Of a DNA stretch of 6,329 bases, positions 1-6,029 are shown in pieces (position 1 is the stretch's first letter; each line of letters begins with the position of its first letter). The stretch spans positions 1-6,329 of the forward strand of contig CAZUWV010000082.1 in assembly GCA_964624255.1 (NCBI GenBank), given 5' to 3'. The position numbers and the translations under genes are program-made. The notes beneath the pieces are model-generated. The model searched no databases, had not been told where the DNA came from, and was given only the letters and a program-made list of their open reading frames with translations. Source of the stretch: JAUZQZ01 sp964624255. GTDB taxonomy: Bacteria; Pseudomonadota; Zetaproteobacteria; Mariprofundales; Mariprofundaceae.

Positions 1-1823
1 TGCTGGCCGGTCTACCCAAGGCTCCCAGTTACTATGCCCCAAACCTGCATCCCAAGCGGGCACTGGAAAGGCGCGATACCGTACTGCACATGATGCAAAA
101 GAGTGGTTTTTTCTCAGCGTCCGAGGTGCAGCAGGCACTTCATGAACCCCTGTGGGTTGCCCCCCTGCCTAAAACAAAACTCTCCAATGCTTATGCCGAT
201 CGCGTCTATCAGGAACTGGCCAAGCGTTTTGGCGCAAAAACTTTACGCCGCCAAGGCTTAACAATCATCGTGCCCTATAATGAAAAGGCCGAGGCAGCCG
301 CTATTTATGCCTTGCGCAAGGGTGTGCTGGCCATTGAGCAACGCCAATTTTACCGCTTCCCGGTGCACCATGCGAAAGAGACATGGCCGGACATCCTTAC
401 GGCATGGGCCAAAAAGCGTAAAAATGAGGCAGATACGCTCCTCTCTCAAGCTCAAATTATTCCGGCACTGGTTGAGAAAATCCTGCCGAAAGGTGGTCTG
501 GATGCAAATGACGGTATCCACCGCTGGCAGCTTCCAAAGCCCAAATGGCAATGGGAAGACTACCCCAAACCCAAGCCCGATACGTTCGTGCCGGATACCG
601 GCAGAGCCAAGGTGCCAACCATCAAAAGGCGACCGCAGACGTGGCTCCCCGGCGATGAAATATGGCTACAGGGCAACGGCAAGGGTGGCGTTCGCCTGAC
701 GCAAAAACCATCTGTAGAAGCGGCCCTCTATGCCATAGATCTGAAGCGTGGAACGGTGCTGGCTCAAGTAGGAGGTTTCGACTACAAAGTGGGTAATTTT
801 GATCGCGTTTCCAGGGCCAGACGGCAACCTGGATCCGCCTTTAAACCCTTCCTTTATGCCACAGCGATGGATACGGGCTTTACCCCGGCCAGTGTCATCA
901 TGGATTCTCCCGTGGTTTTCGAAAACTCAAAACGGGATGAATTCTGGCGGCCGGAAAATTACGAAAACCGCTTCGCCGGTCCCGTCACCCTGCGCAATGC
1001 ACTGGAGCATTCACGAAATCTCGCCTCCATCAAACTATTACAGGATATCGGCATAGGCCGCTTTGTGCGCGCCCTCGGTAATTATCAGTTTCATGAAAAA
1101 TTTCCTCCACAACTTGCTCTGGCGCTCGGCGTCACGGCTGTCACGCTTAAGGAACTGACGGAATCATATGCCGTCATCGCTTCCGGCGGTAAACGCTGGC
1201 GGCCGGTGATTATACAGCAGGTACAAGATCGTAATGGGCGAAGCCTGTACCGCTCCGTTGCCGGGTTTCGTTGTCAGGTATGCCATGTCGATCCGGTACT
1301 GGCGGTTAACAATGCCATGCGGCCCGCCGAGCAAACGCTGGATCCGGTGAGTGCTTTCCTTGTTACCAACATGATGCAAGGGGTCATCCAGCACGGCACG
1401 GGATGGCGAGCGCGGGCCTTGGGGCGCGCGGCCGCCGGGAAAACCGGCACGACCAATAAGCAGGTAGATGCGTGGTTTATGGGTTTCACGCCACAAATCC
1501 TGACAGGCGTGTGGGTCGGACGCGACACGCCCGCCAGCATGGGAAGAAATGAAACAGGATCAAGAGCGGCCTCACCCATCTGGCTATCGGCCATGAAAGC
1601 ATTTCTTCGCGGTAAGCCAAAAGAAAGATTCATACCGCCGGACGGTATCGAATGGGTAGCCATCGACCCTAAAACCGGCAAGTTACCAGGGCCAAATACC
1701 AAAAGGCCATTCCTTGAAGCCTTTCGTGTCGGCACCGCACCGACGGCAAGGGATGCGGGTAGCCAGCAAACCCCATCTTCCCTGACGCCTGAAAAAAAGG
1801 ATTTCTTCAACCTTAATCTTTGA
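1..1823 (+). CDS. mrcA: Penicillin-binding protein 1A (class A, bifunctional peptidoglycan synthase), 5'-truncated by window edge
   Basis: Class A PBPs polymerise lipid II into glycan strands and cross-link them from the outer face of the inner membrane. The frame is open from base 3, giving 606 residues before the TGA stop; an ATG at 90 is internal, because the codons before it encode the end of the transglycosylase domain (LAGLPKAPS, then ALERRDTVL). A variable linker and the transpeptidase domain follow with all three catalytic motifs. SAFK, with the acyl-serine, is at residues 278-281 (bases 834-845). SRN is at 337-339 (1011-1019). KTGTT is at 480-484 (1440-1454), followed by the usual DAWFMGFTP stretch. 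The membrane anchor and the catalytic glutamate of the transglycosylase lie outside the window. A CxxC pair (bases 1272-1283) sits between SRN and KTG; cysteines at this place are common in PBP1A as far as I recall. No frameshift is seen. Family assignment is secure; 1A rather than 1B rests on the motif context. The symbol could equally be ponA. Confidence 0.95.
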   Translation, partial: LAGLPKAPSYYAPNLHPKRALERRDTVLHMMQKSGFFSASEVQQALHEPLWVAPLPKTKLSNAYADRVYQELAKRFGAKTLRRQGLTIIVPYNEKAEAAAIYALRKGVLAIEQRQFYRFPVHHAKETWPDILTAWAKKRKNEADTLLSQAQIIPALVEKILPKGGLDANDGIHRWQLPKPKWQWEDYPKPKPDTFVPDTGRAKVPTIKRRPQTWLPGDEIWLQGNGKGGVRLTQKPSVEAALYAIDLKRGTVLAQVGGFDYKVGNFDRVSRARRQPGSAFKPFLYATAMDTGFTPASVIMDSPVVFENSKRDEFWRPENYENRFAGPVTLRNALEHSRNLASIKLLQDIGIGRFVRALGNYQFHEKFPPQLALALGVTAVTLKELTESYAVIASGGKRWRPVIIQQVQDRNGRSLYRSVAGFRCQVCHVDPVLAVNNAMRPAEQTLDPVSAFLVTNMMQGVIQHGTGWRARALGRAAAGKTGTTNKQVDAWFMGFTPQILTGVWVGRDTPASMGRNETGSRAASPIWLSAMKAFLRGKPKERFIPPDGIEWVAIDPKTGKLPGPNTKRPFLEAFRVGTAPTARDAGSQQTPSSLTPEKKDFFNLNL

Positions 1824-1841
1824 GCCGGGAGGCTGTCAGAT

Positions 1842-1883
1842 CAAGGGATTGCGCTATGCGCCGTACGCCAGCGTCGGTCCTTG
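1842..1883. terminator. Nested inverted repeat between convergent genes, possible bidirectional terminator
   Basis: In the 74-bp gap between the two stop codons, CAAGG (1842-1846) pairs with CCTTG (1879-1883). Inside it CGCT (1852-1855) pairs with AGCG (1870-1873), and GCG (1858-1860) with CGC (1866-1868), around a CCGTA loop. The 5-nt internal loops contain G-T wobbles. There is no run of T on either side, so it does not fit a classical intrinsic terminator. Position between convergent genes is the main argument for a terminator role; the structure is modest and could be chance. Confidence 0.3.
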
Positions 1884-1897
1884 GGTATTGTCGCCTC

Positions 1898-4225
1898 TTA
1901 TAAAAGGAAACGCATCATATCATCAGAGGAAATAGTGCCCTCGCGGGCGAGATCCAGAACATGCTGTTTCTTTGGATACATGCCTGCTTCAACTGCCATT
2001 TGGTACAATTCTTGTCCAATCACCCCGTCATGGATGGCCAGGGCAAGCTTTTCATTAACCTCAAGTAGCTCATAGGCCACGCACCGACCCGAAAAACCTG
2101 TTTGGTTACACTGGTCGCAAGCCGTAGCGCAAAACAGGTGTTCCGGTACCGGTAAATCCAGGTCGTTCAGGAGTAACGCTACGGACGGGTCTACATCTAT
2201 AGTCTTCCGGCAGGATAAGCACAGCTGCTTAATCAGGTTCTGGCTGATTACAGCCAATAGCCCCTGAGCGAGCAAGTATGATGGAATACCCATATCTACC
2301 AGACGCACGATCGCATCCACGGCCGTGTTGGTATGTAGCGTCGAAAGCAGCAAATGCCCGGTCAAAGCCGCTCGCATGGCGATCTCGGCCGTGTCGCGGT
2401 CGCGTATTTCTCCCAGCATGATGATGTCGGGATCGTGGCGCAGAATGTTGCGCAGGACGCGGGTAAAGTCGAGACCGATTTTGGGTTTGACCTGAACCTG
2501 GTTAACACCGGCCATTTCCACTTCCACGGGGTCTTCGATCGTTACAATGTGTGATGGCAAACTCGACAGGCTTTTAACCAGGGCGAACAGGGTCGTGGAT
2601 TTTCCGGAACCCGTAGGCCCTGTAGCAAGGATGAGTCCGTGTGGTTTCTGAATGATCTGAGCCAGCCTGTGGCAATCGTCCTCACGCAAACCCAGCGTTT
2701 CGATACCTACATCCGCTTCCTTGTTCAGGATGCGCATGACAACGGATTCGCCATATATATTGGGGATGATTGACACCCGCAGCTCAACCGCGCGTTTTTT
2801 ATATTGTACCACCAGACGCCCATCCTGCGGCAAGCGGTGCTCGGCAATATCCATACCTGAAATAATTTTTATGCGCGAAATAACGCTCTGCTGGAGCTTC
2901 CTCTGTATCTTCGTTTCCCAGCGCATATCTCCATTGATACGATATGCGAGCGCAAGACAAGTTGCCTGGGGAAGCAAGTGAATATCCGATGCTTTCTTGC
3001 GCAACCCTCCCGTGATGATCTTGTTGACCAGCTTGATAACGGGCGTGGTGCCTGCGCTCCTCGCTAGCTCGACTTCATTAACCTCCCCTTCCGCGCGGGC
3101 ATCGCCCTCCTGTATATCGAGATTAATAAGCAACTTGTCACTTTCTTCTTCGGCCGGAGTGGCCAGCACGTCCTCAATGTGCCACCCCAACTGCGAAGGT
3201 AAGACAAGCACTTCCCGTATACGCTTCCCTGCGGAGAAACGAAAAGCATCATAAGCCTCTATGTCGAGTGGATCGGAAACGGCAATGGTCAGCGTTTCCG
3301 CATCCGTGGAGACGGGCAGCCATTGAAATTTCACCACCAGTGATATGTCAATTTCACCAATAGCATTCGGATCTATCGGGTGAGTATCGAGATCAATAAT
3401 AGGGAGATGGAACTTGGCGGCCAGTGCCAGGAGTAAATTCTTTTCGCTAATACAACCGATCTCGACTAGAATATTTCCTAATCTTTTGCCGTGCTGCTCA
3501 GCCTGGATGGACAATGCCGCATCTATATCCTCGCGACTGATTAGCCCCGCCTCCAGGAGGATTTCGCCCAGCCTCTTTCGTTTACATTTCTGCTGCTTAA
3601 GCGCGGCATTCACCTCACGACTCTTGATACCGGCCTGCTCCATAAGAATATGGCCAATAGGCGTTTTTCTCTTCTCCTTCTGAAGTTTCAGGCTCCGCTT
3701 CAGGTCATCTTCCGAAACAATTTTTTCTGCTACCAACAGCTTACCGATAGGGGATTTATCTTCGTGCGTGCGCACACCATGGTGGAAAAAATATATGTAT
3801 TCATATTCTCCGGGGCTTGCGGCTCTTGCCACTCGTGACCCGTCTCCGTTCGCACCCGAACGTCCTGCGGCGCTTCTGCGGGGGTCAAGAACCGGCTCGA
3901 ACGCATAGAAACCCGATGGATGCATGGAAAGGTTCAGAACGTATGCATCGAAGATTTCGCCTGTAACTGCATGGATATACATGGATTTCATTTCGGGGAG
4001 CCGGGATGTTGCCGCAGGGCTGGCGGGCGGGCGCACAAAAGCAATATATGCCACTTCGCCGACGGATAATACTTTGGCCTTGCCAACTGCTCTGTCCCCC
4101 TTCACCCGAACCTGGATATGGTCGGCATCCGTAGCAAAAGAGACAATGCCGCCAGAAATGGTATCGCCATCGACCAACCTGACCACAACCTCTTTTAGCT
4201 TCGCTTGCCCGGCTTTACTATTCAT
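1898..4225 (-). CDS. GspE/PilB-family secretion/pilus ATPase with extended N-terminus carrying four MshEN-like repeats
   Basis: This is a hexameric cytoplasmic motor ATPase of the type that drives type IV pilus extension or type II secretion. It has 775 residues; PilB/GspE proteins usually have about 500-570. Domains: a beta-rich module at 9-65, resembling small DUF6982-like domains; a second, similar module at 78-152; four helical MshEN-type repeats at 159-182, 189-212, 218-241 and 248-271; a T2SSE_N region at about 272-355; an acidic linker; and the ATPase core from about 388. Core motifs are Walker A GPTGSGKST (536-544, Lys542), the Asp box TIEDPVE with Glu564, Walker B DPDIIMLGE (598-606) followed by EIRDRDTAE, the His box (His624, His631), and zinc-type cysteines C669/C672 and C703/C706. 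All catalytic parts look intact. The start at 4225 follows a strong GGGGGAGG; a TTG 15 codons upstream has no ribosome site. MshEN domains bind c-di-GMP in MshE and relatives. Only repeats 3 and 4 keep the RLG signature. No partner pilus gene is visible, so pilus versus secretion role is open. Confidence 0.93.
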   Translation of the reverse strand: MNSKAGQAKLKEVVVRLVDGDTISGGIVSFATDADHIQVRVKGDRAVGKAKVLSVGEVAYIAFVRPPASPAATSRLPEMKSMYIHAVTGEIFDAYVLNLSMHPSGFYAFEPVLDPRRSAAGRSGANGDGSRVARAASPGEYEYIYFFHHGVRTHEDKSPIGKLLVAEKIVSEDDLKRSLKLQKEKRKTPIGHILMEQAGIKSREVNAALKQQKCKRKRLGEILLEAGLISREDIDAALSIQAEQHGKRLGNILVEIGCISEKNLLLALAAKFHLPIIDLDTHPIDPNAIGEIDISLVVKFQWLPVSTDAETLTIAVSDPLDIEAYDAFRFSAGKRIREVLVLPSQLGWHIEDVLATPAEEESDKLLINLDIQEGDARAEGEVNEVELARSAGTTPVIKLVNKIITGGLRKKASDIHLLPQATCLALAYRINGDMRWETKIQRKLQQSVISRIKIISGMDIAEHRLPQDGRLVVQYKKRAVELRVSIIPNIYGESVVMRILNKEADVGIETLGLREDDCHRLAQIIQKPHGLILATGPTGSGKSTTLFALVKSLSSLPSHIVTIEDPVEVEMAGVNQVQVKPKIGLDFTRVLRNILRHDPDIIMLGEIRDRDTAEIAMRAALTGHLLLSTLHTNTAVDAIVRLVDMGIPSYLLAQGLLAVISQNLIKQLCLSCRKTIDVDPSVALLLNDLDLPVPEHLFCATACDQCNQTGFSGRCVAYELLEVNEKLALAIHDGVIGQELYQMAVEAGMYPKKQHVLDLAREGTISSDDMMRFLL

Positions 4226-4228
4226 ATG

Positions 4229-4236
4229 CCTCCCCC
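4229..4236 (-). promoter_or_regulatory. Ribosome binding site fixing the start of the GspE/PilB-like gene
   Basis: The minus strand reads GGGGGAGG, then CAT, then the ATG at 4225. This is the only strong Shine-Dalgarno near the N-terminus and argues for 4225 over the TTG at 4270. Spacing from the last G is short (3 nt), but pairing can shift into the G run to give about 5 nt. Confidence 0.7.
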
Positions 4237-4253
4237 TGAAAAATGCCCTGACC

Positions 4254-4282
4254 AGTGTAGACAGGAGCAAAGGAGATTACAA
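4254..4282 (-). promoter_or_regulatory. Candidate sigma-70 promoter for the GspE/PilB-like gene
   Basis: On the minus strand, TTGTAA (4277-4282) is followed by a 17-bp spacer and TACACT (4254-4259). Each hexamer matches the sigma-70 consensus at four of six positions, with optimal spacing. Transcription would begin near 4247, giving a leader of about 20 nt that contains the ribosome site. The same bases lie in the leader of the divergent PilZ gene, so the two directions may compete. Called by eye; not tested. Confidence 0.45.
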
Positions 4283-4284
4283 TT

Positions 4285-4347
4285 ATGGGCTTTTCACCGG
4301 AGAATCATCTATGCTTGTTCCAAAAGGAAGATGACGATGCCAGATAA
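4285..4347 (+). CDS. Possible 20-codon upstream ORF overlapping the PilZ gene start
   Basis: An ATG at 4285 follows AAAGGAG (4269-4275) by 9 nt and opens a 20-codon frame (MGFSPENHLCLFQKEDDDAR) ending with TAA at 4345-4347. The stop overlaps the PilZ start (4337) by 11 nt in another frame, which would let ribosomes terminate and re-start on the PilZ gene. The peptide has no recognisable motif and no run of one amino acid that would suggest attenuation. No other start codon in a suitable frame uses this good ribosome site, which is the main support. No plus-strand promoter clearly upstream of it was found, and the ORF may be chance. Confidence 0.3.
   Translation: MGFSPENHLCLFQKEDDDAR
4324..4330 (+). 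promoter_or_regulatory. Ribosome binding site deciding the PilZ gene start
   Basis: AAGGAAG ends directly before an ATG at 4331 and lies 6 nt before a second in-frame ATG at 4337. Only the second has workable spacing, so 4337 is preferred. The frame stays open further upstream, to a possible ATG at 4205, but that stretch overlaps the divergent gene and lacks family-like sequence. Confidence 0.65.
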
Positions 4348-4744
4348 CGTTGAGAACAAGAGGGATTTTGAGCGTTACCCGCTTGGGTTCGAAACCGATA
4401 TTTATACACACGAAGCCACGGAAAAACAGCCCGTTGAAAGGGTCACCCTCAAAGACATTTCGGGTGATGGGGCATGTTTCCTTAGCAGCAGCCCGGGCCT
4501 TTACGCCACCGGCCAGAAAATCTCTCTGGGGATATGTCTGCCCAACACTTCCGGTGCGAATGCACACATGCGGGGTCAGGCCACGATCGTCCGGGTTGAC
4601 GACCCGGAAGTAAACGGAACAGGCGAACCCCAGCATGTGGAAATCGGCATTTCCATGGATGAGCTGCTGTCTTTCCAGCAGGAACCGGGGGGCATGAATC
4701 CCGGAGAAGAAGCCCTGGAGATACATCATGAGACAAAGGGTTAG
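4337..4744 (+). CDS. Single-domain PilZ protein, predicted c-di-GMP receptor
   Basis: PilZ domains bind the second messenger c-di-GMP and pass the signal to motility, pilus, polysaccharide or other partners by protein contact. The 135-residue product is a nearly bare PilZ domain. The first signature RxxxR is present as RDFER (residues 9-13, after a Lys), and the second, DxSxxG, as DISGDG (40-45). The C-terminal strand HVEIGISM (100-107) closes the barrel as in other PilZ proteins. Both arginines and the Asp/Ser/Gly set are intact, so ligand binding is expected, unlike the PilZ-type proteins that lack these residues. No signal peptide or membrane segment is seen; it should be cytoplasmic. The gene is divergent from the ATPase gene and overlaps the next gene by 17 nt, so it is almost certainly co-transcribed with the cyclase. 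It is not the classical pilus protein PilZ by sequence, so no gene symbol is given. Confidence 0.9.
   Translation: MPDNVENKRDFERYPLGFETDIYTHEATEKQPVERVTLKDISGDGACFLSSSPGLYATGQKISLGICLPNTSGANAHMRGQATIVRVDDPEVNGTGEPQHVEIGISMDELLSFQQEPGGMNPGEEALEIHHETKG
4717..4720 (+). promoter_or_regulatory. Ribosome binding site of the cyclase gene, inside the PilZ gene
   Basis: GGAG lies 7 nt before the ATG at 4728, within the last codons of the PilZ gene. It supports the 4728 start and the 17-nt overlap, and suggests translational coupling of the two genes. Confidence 0.6.
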
Positions 4745-5801
4745 CTTCCGGAGAATTGCACGAATCATCTATATTCTTCTCGGGCTCATTCCCTATTTAC
4801 TGGTCATCTATCTCATCATCCATCTGCATGTGAATGTCACCCAGACTATATTACTCTTTGCTACTGCCGCCCTCCTTTCCCATCTACTGGGCTTTTCCCT
4901 TATACACAAGCTTGGCGGTCAATTAAGAGTATTCAGTGGACAAACGAAATTAGCTGCTACCGCATTAAAGACAAAGCCGATTGAAATGAAGGGAAGGCAA
5001 CTACGCGAACTTTCAGACATCGCCCTGCACTTCAACACCTTGCTCAGTGAAGAAGAAAAATTAAACCGTAACTATCAGGAAGTTACCACAAAACTTATGT
5101 TGTATGCCCGCGACATTGAGAAGTATCAGAGCAAGCTGAGGGAGGAAGCACTATTACGGCAGCAGCTGAGCCGTTATGTGGGTGACGCTCTGGTCGATAA
5201 AATTATCCATTCAGGAAAAGATATGTTGCTACAGACCAAAAAGCAGGTAACTACCGTACTGTTTGCCGATATCCGTTCATTTACGACCATCTCCGAACAC
5301 AGGCCTCCCGAGGAGGTGATTAACATACTTAATGAGTATTATGACAATATGGTAGACATCATCTTTGAACATCACGGAGTTCTGGATAAATTTATTGGTG
5401 ACGAACTCATGGCGGTTTTCGGGCTGGTCGACCCTTCCGGACAGGGACCTCACCATGCTGTACATGCCGTACGCGCCGCCGCCGCCATGCAGAACAGAAT
5501 AAAAAGTCTGATGCAAGAGTTTACCCATAAAGGTTATCCATCTTTCGAGGTTGGTATTGGCATCAATACGGGTGAAACCGTTGTAGGCAATGTTGGCTCG
5601 AAAAACAGGGTAGATTATACCGTCATTGGAGATACGGTGAATGTTGCCGCCAGACTGGAACAGATGGCGAAAGGGCACACGATTATCATCAGCGAAGAAA
5701 CCCGGCAGCGATGTGGAGATGACATTGCCACAGTCTCAATGGGAGGAATTAAAGTAAAAAATCGGGCCGAACCGGTTAGATGCTTCCAGGTTATCGACTA
5801 G
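4728..5801 (+). CDS. Membrane-anchored class III adenylate/guanylate cyclase (HAMP-like linker plus cyclase domain)
   Basis: Predicted to convert ATP to cAMP at the cytoplasmic face of the inner membrane. The 357 residues run as follows: a basic N-terminus; two hydrophobic helices at about 11-31 and 38-58 joined by a loop of only about six residues; a HAMP-like segment at about 60-112 (with ELSDIALHFNTLL); a charged helix likely to form a coiled coil to about 148; the LSRYVGDALVDKII lead-in; and a class III catalytic domain from about 170. Active-site residues are complete: metal-binding Asp181 (FADIRSF) and Asp225 (GDELMAVFG), base-selecting Lys221 and Thr299 (DYTVIGD), and transition-state residues Asn305 and Arg309 (NVAAR). 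Lys with Thr is the class IIIb pattern, typical of adenylyl cyclases, several of which respond to bicarbonate. No periplasmic sensor domain is present, so the input may be the membrane itself, a partner protein such as the co-encoded PilZ, or a small molecule. It is not the enterobacterial class I CyaA. Guanylyl activity cannot be ruled out. Confidence 0.93.
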   Translation: MRQRVSFRRIARIIYILLGLIPYLLVIYLIIHLHVNVTQTILLFATAALLSHLLGFSLIHKLGGQLRVFSGQTKLAATALKTKPIEMKGRQLRELSDIALHFNTLLSEEEKLNRNYQEVTTKLMLYARDIEKYQSKLREEALLRQQLSRYVGDALVDKIIHSGKDMLLQTKKQVTTVLFADIRSFTTISEHRPPEEVINILNEYYDNMVDIIFEHHGVLDKFIGDELMAVFGLVDPSGQGPHHAVHAVRAAAAMQNRIKSLMQEFTHKGYPSFEVGIGINTGETVVGNVGSKNRVDYTVIGDTVNVAARLEQMAKGHTIIISEETRQRCGDDIATVSMGGIKVKNRAEPVRCFQVID

Positions 5802-5830
5802 CCTGCGCTATTCGTGAATAATGCAGACTA

Positions 5831-5992
5831 GGAGTCTGTCGGACTTATGGGGGATCTACTGCGCGGCAGGGAAGCGGCCCAAAACATCCTGATTTTTCGT
5901 TACATAGTGACCACTATGCGCCTCAAAATCATGCTATTTTGGCCTCGTTTCCCCACCTTCTCGCTACGATCCCCATAAGTCCGACAGATTCC
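5831..5992. repeat. 162-bp imperfect palindrome with near-identical ends, MITE-like or REP-like intergenic element
   Basis: The left end TCTGTCGGACTTATGGGG (5835-5852) is a perfect 18-bp inverted match of 5971-5988, extended outward by four more pairs (one G-T) and inward by ATC after a one-base bulge. The arms remain similar toward the centre: the pairs include an AAAAxxxxxTGATTTT block on the left (5881-5895) and its counterpart on the right (5925-5940). The tip is CATAGTG (5903-5909), AC, CACTATG (5912-5918). The whole element can therefore fold into one long, interrupted hairpin. It encodes no protein. No clear target-site duplication flanks it. It fills most of the 228-bp gap between the cyclase and metH genes and could end transcription from the cyclase. 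Whether it is one of many dispersed copies cannot be told from this window. Confidence 0.85.
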
Positions 5993-6009
5993 CCGAGCCT
6001 CTTTATAAA
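5981..6009 (+). promoter_or_regulatory. Candidate metH promoter partly inside the palindrome
   Basis: CCGACA (5981-5986, four of six consensus bases) lies 17 bp before TATAAA (6004-6009, five of six). Initiation near 6016 would leave a leader of about 14 nt with the ribosome site GGGAG (6021-6025). The -35 element lies in the right end of the palindrome and the -10 outside it. Such a short leader leaves no room for a B12 or SAM riboswitch, and none is seen. This is by eye only; a promoter farther upstream is possible. Confidence 0.3.
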
Positions 6010-6029
6010 CATGAAATCCCGGGAGCACC

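Noticed and set aside
1272..1286. CQVCH in the PBP1A, matching the CxxCH haem c motif
   Set aside because: It lies inside a transpeptidase domain at a place where PBP1A proteins often carry a cysteine pair, and there is no other cytochrome feature. A chance match is far more likely.
1274..1810. 178-codon open frame on the minus strand within the PBP1A gene
   Set aside because: It is fully antisense to the transpeptidase domain, whose motifs are intact; its translation shows no family resemblance. It is a shadow frame.
4226..4270. Fifteen-residue N-terminal extension of the ATPase from a TTG at 4270
   Set aside because: No ribosome site precedes it, it overlaps the likely promoter, and the ATG at 4225 has a strong GGGGGAGG in front.
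4278..4283. TACAAT on the plus strand as a -10 box for the PilZ gene
   Set aside because: It matches five of six consensus bases, but no acceptable -35 lies 16-18 bp upstream, and the bases overlap a better-formed minus-strand promoter. Left as unresolved.
4205..4336. Longer PilZ protein starting at 4205
   Set aside because: The added residues overlap the divergent gene start, show no PilZ-like sequence, and the ATG at 4337 has well-spaced AAGGAAG.
5803..5826. Small hairpin just after the cyclase stop (CTGC/GCAG with TATT/AATA)
   Set aside because: The stem is interrupted, weak and lacks a T-tract. The much larger palindrome beginning at 5831 is a better candidate for ending transcription.
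5993..6029. SAM, SAH or cobalamin riboswitch before metH
   Set aside because: Only 37 bp lie between the palindrome and the start codon, and neither this stretch nor the palindrome shows the conserved cores of those riboswitches.
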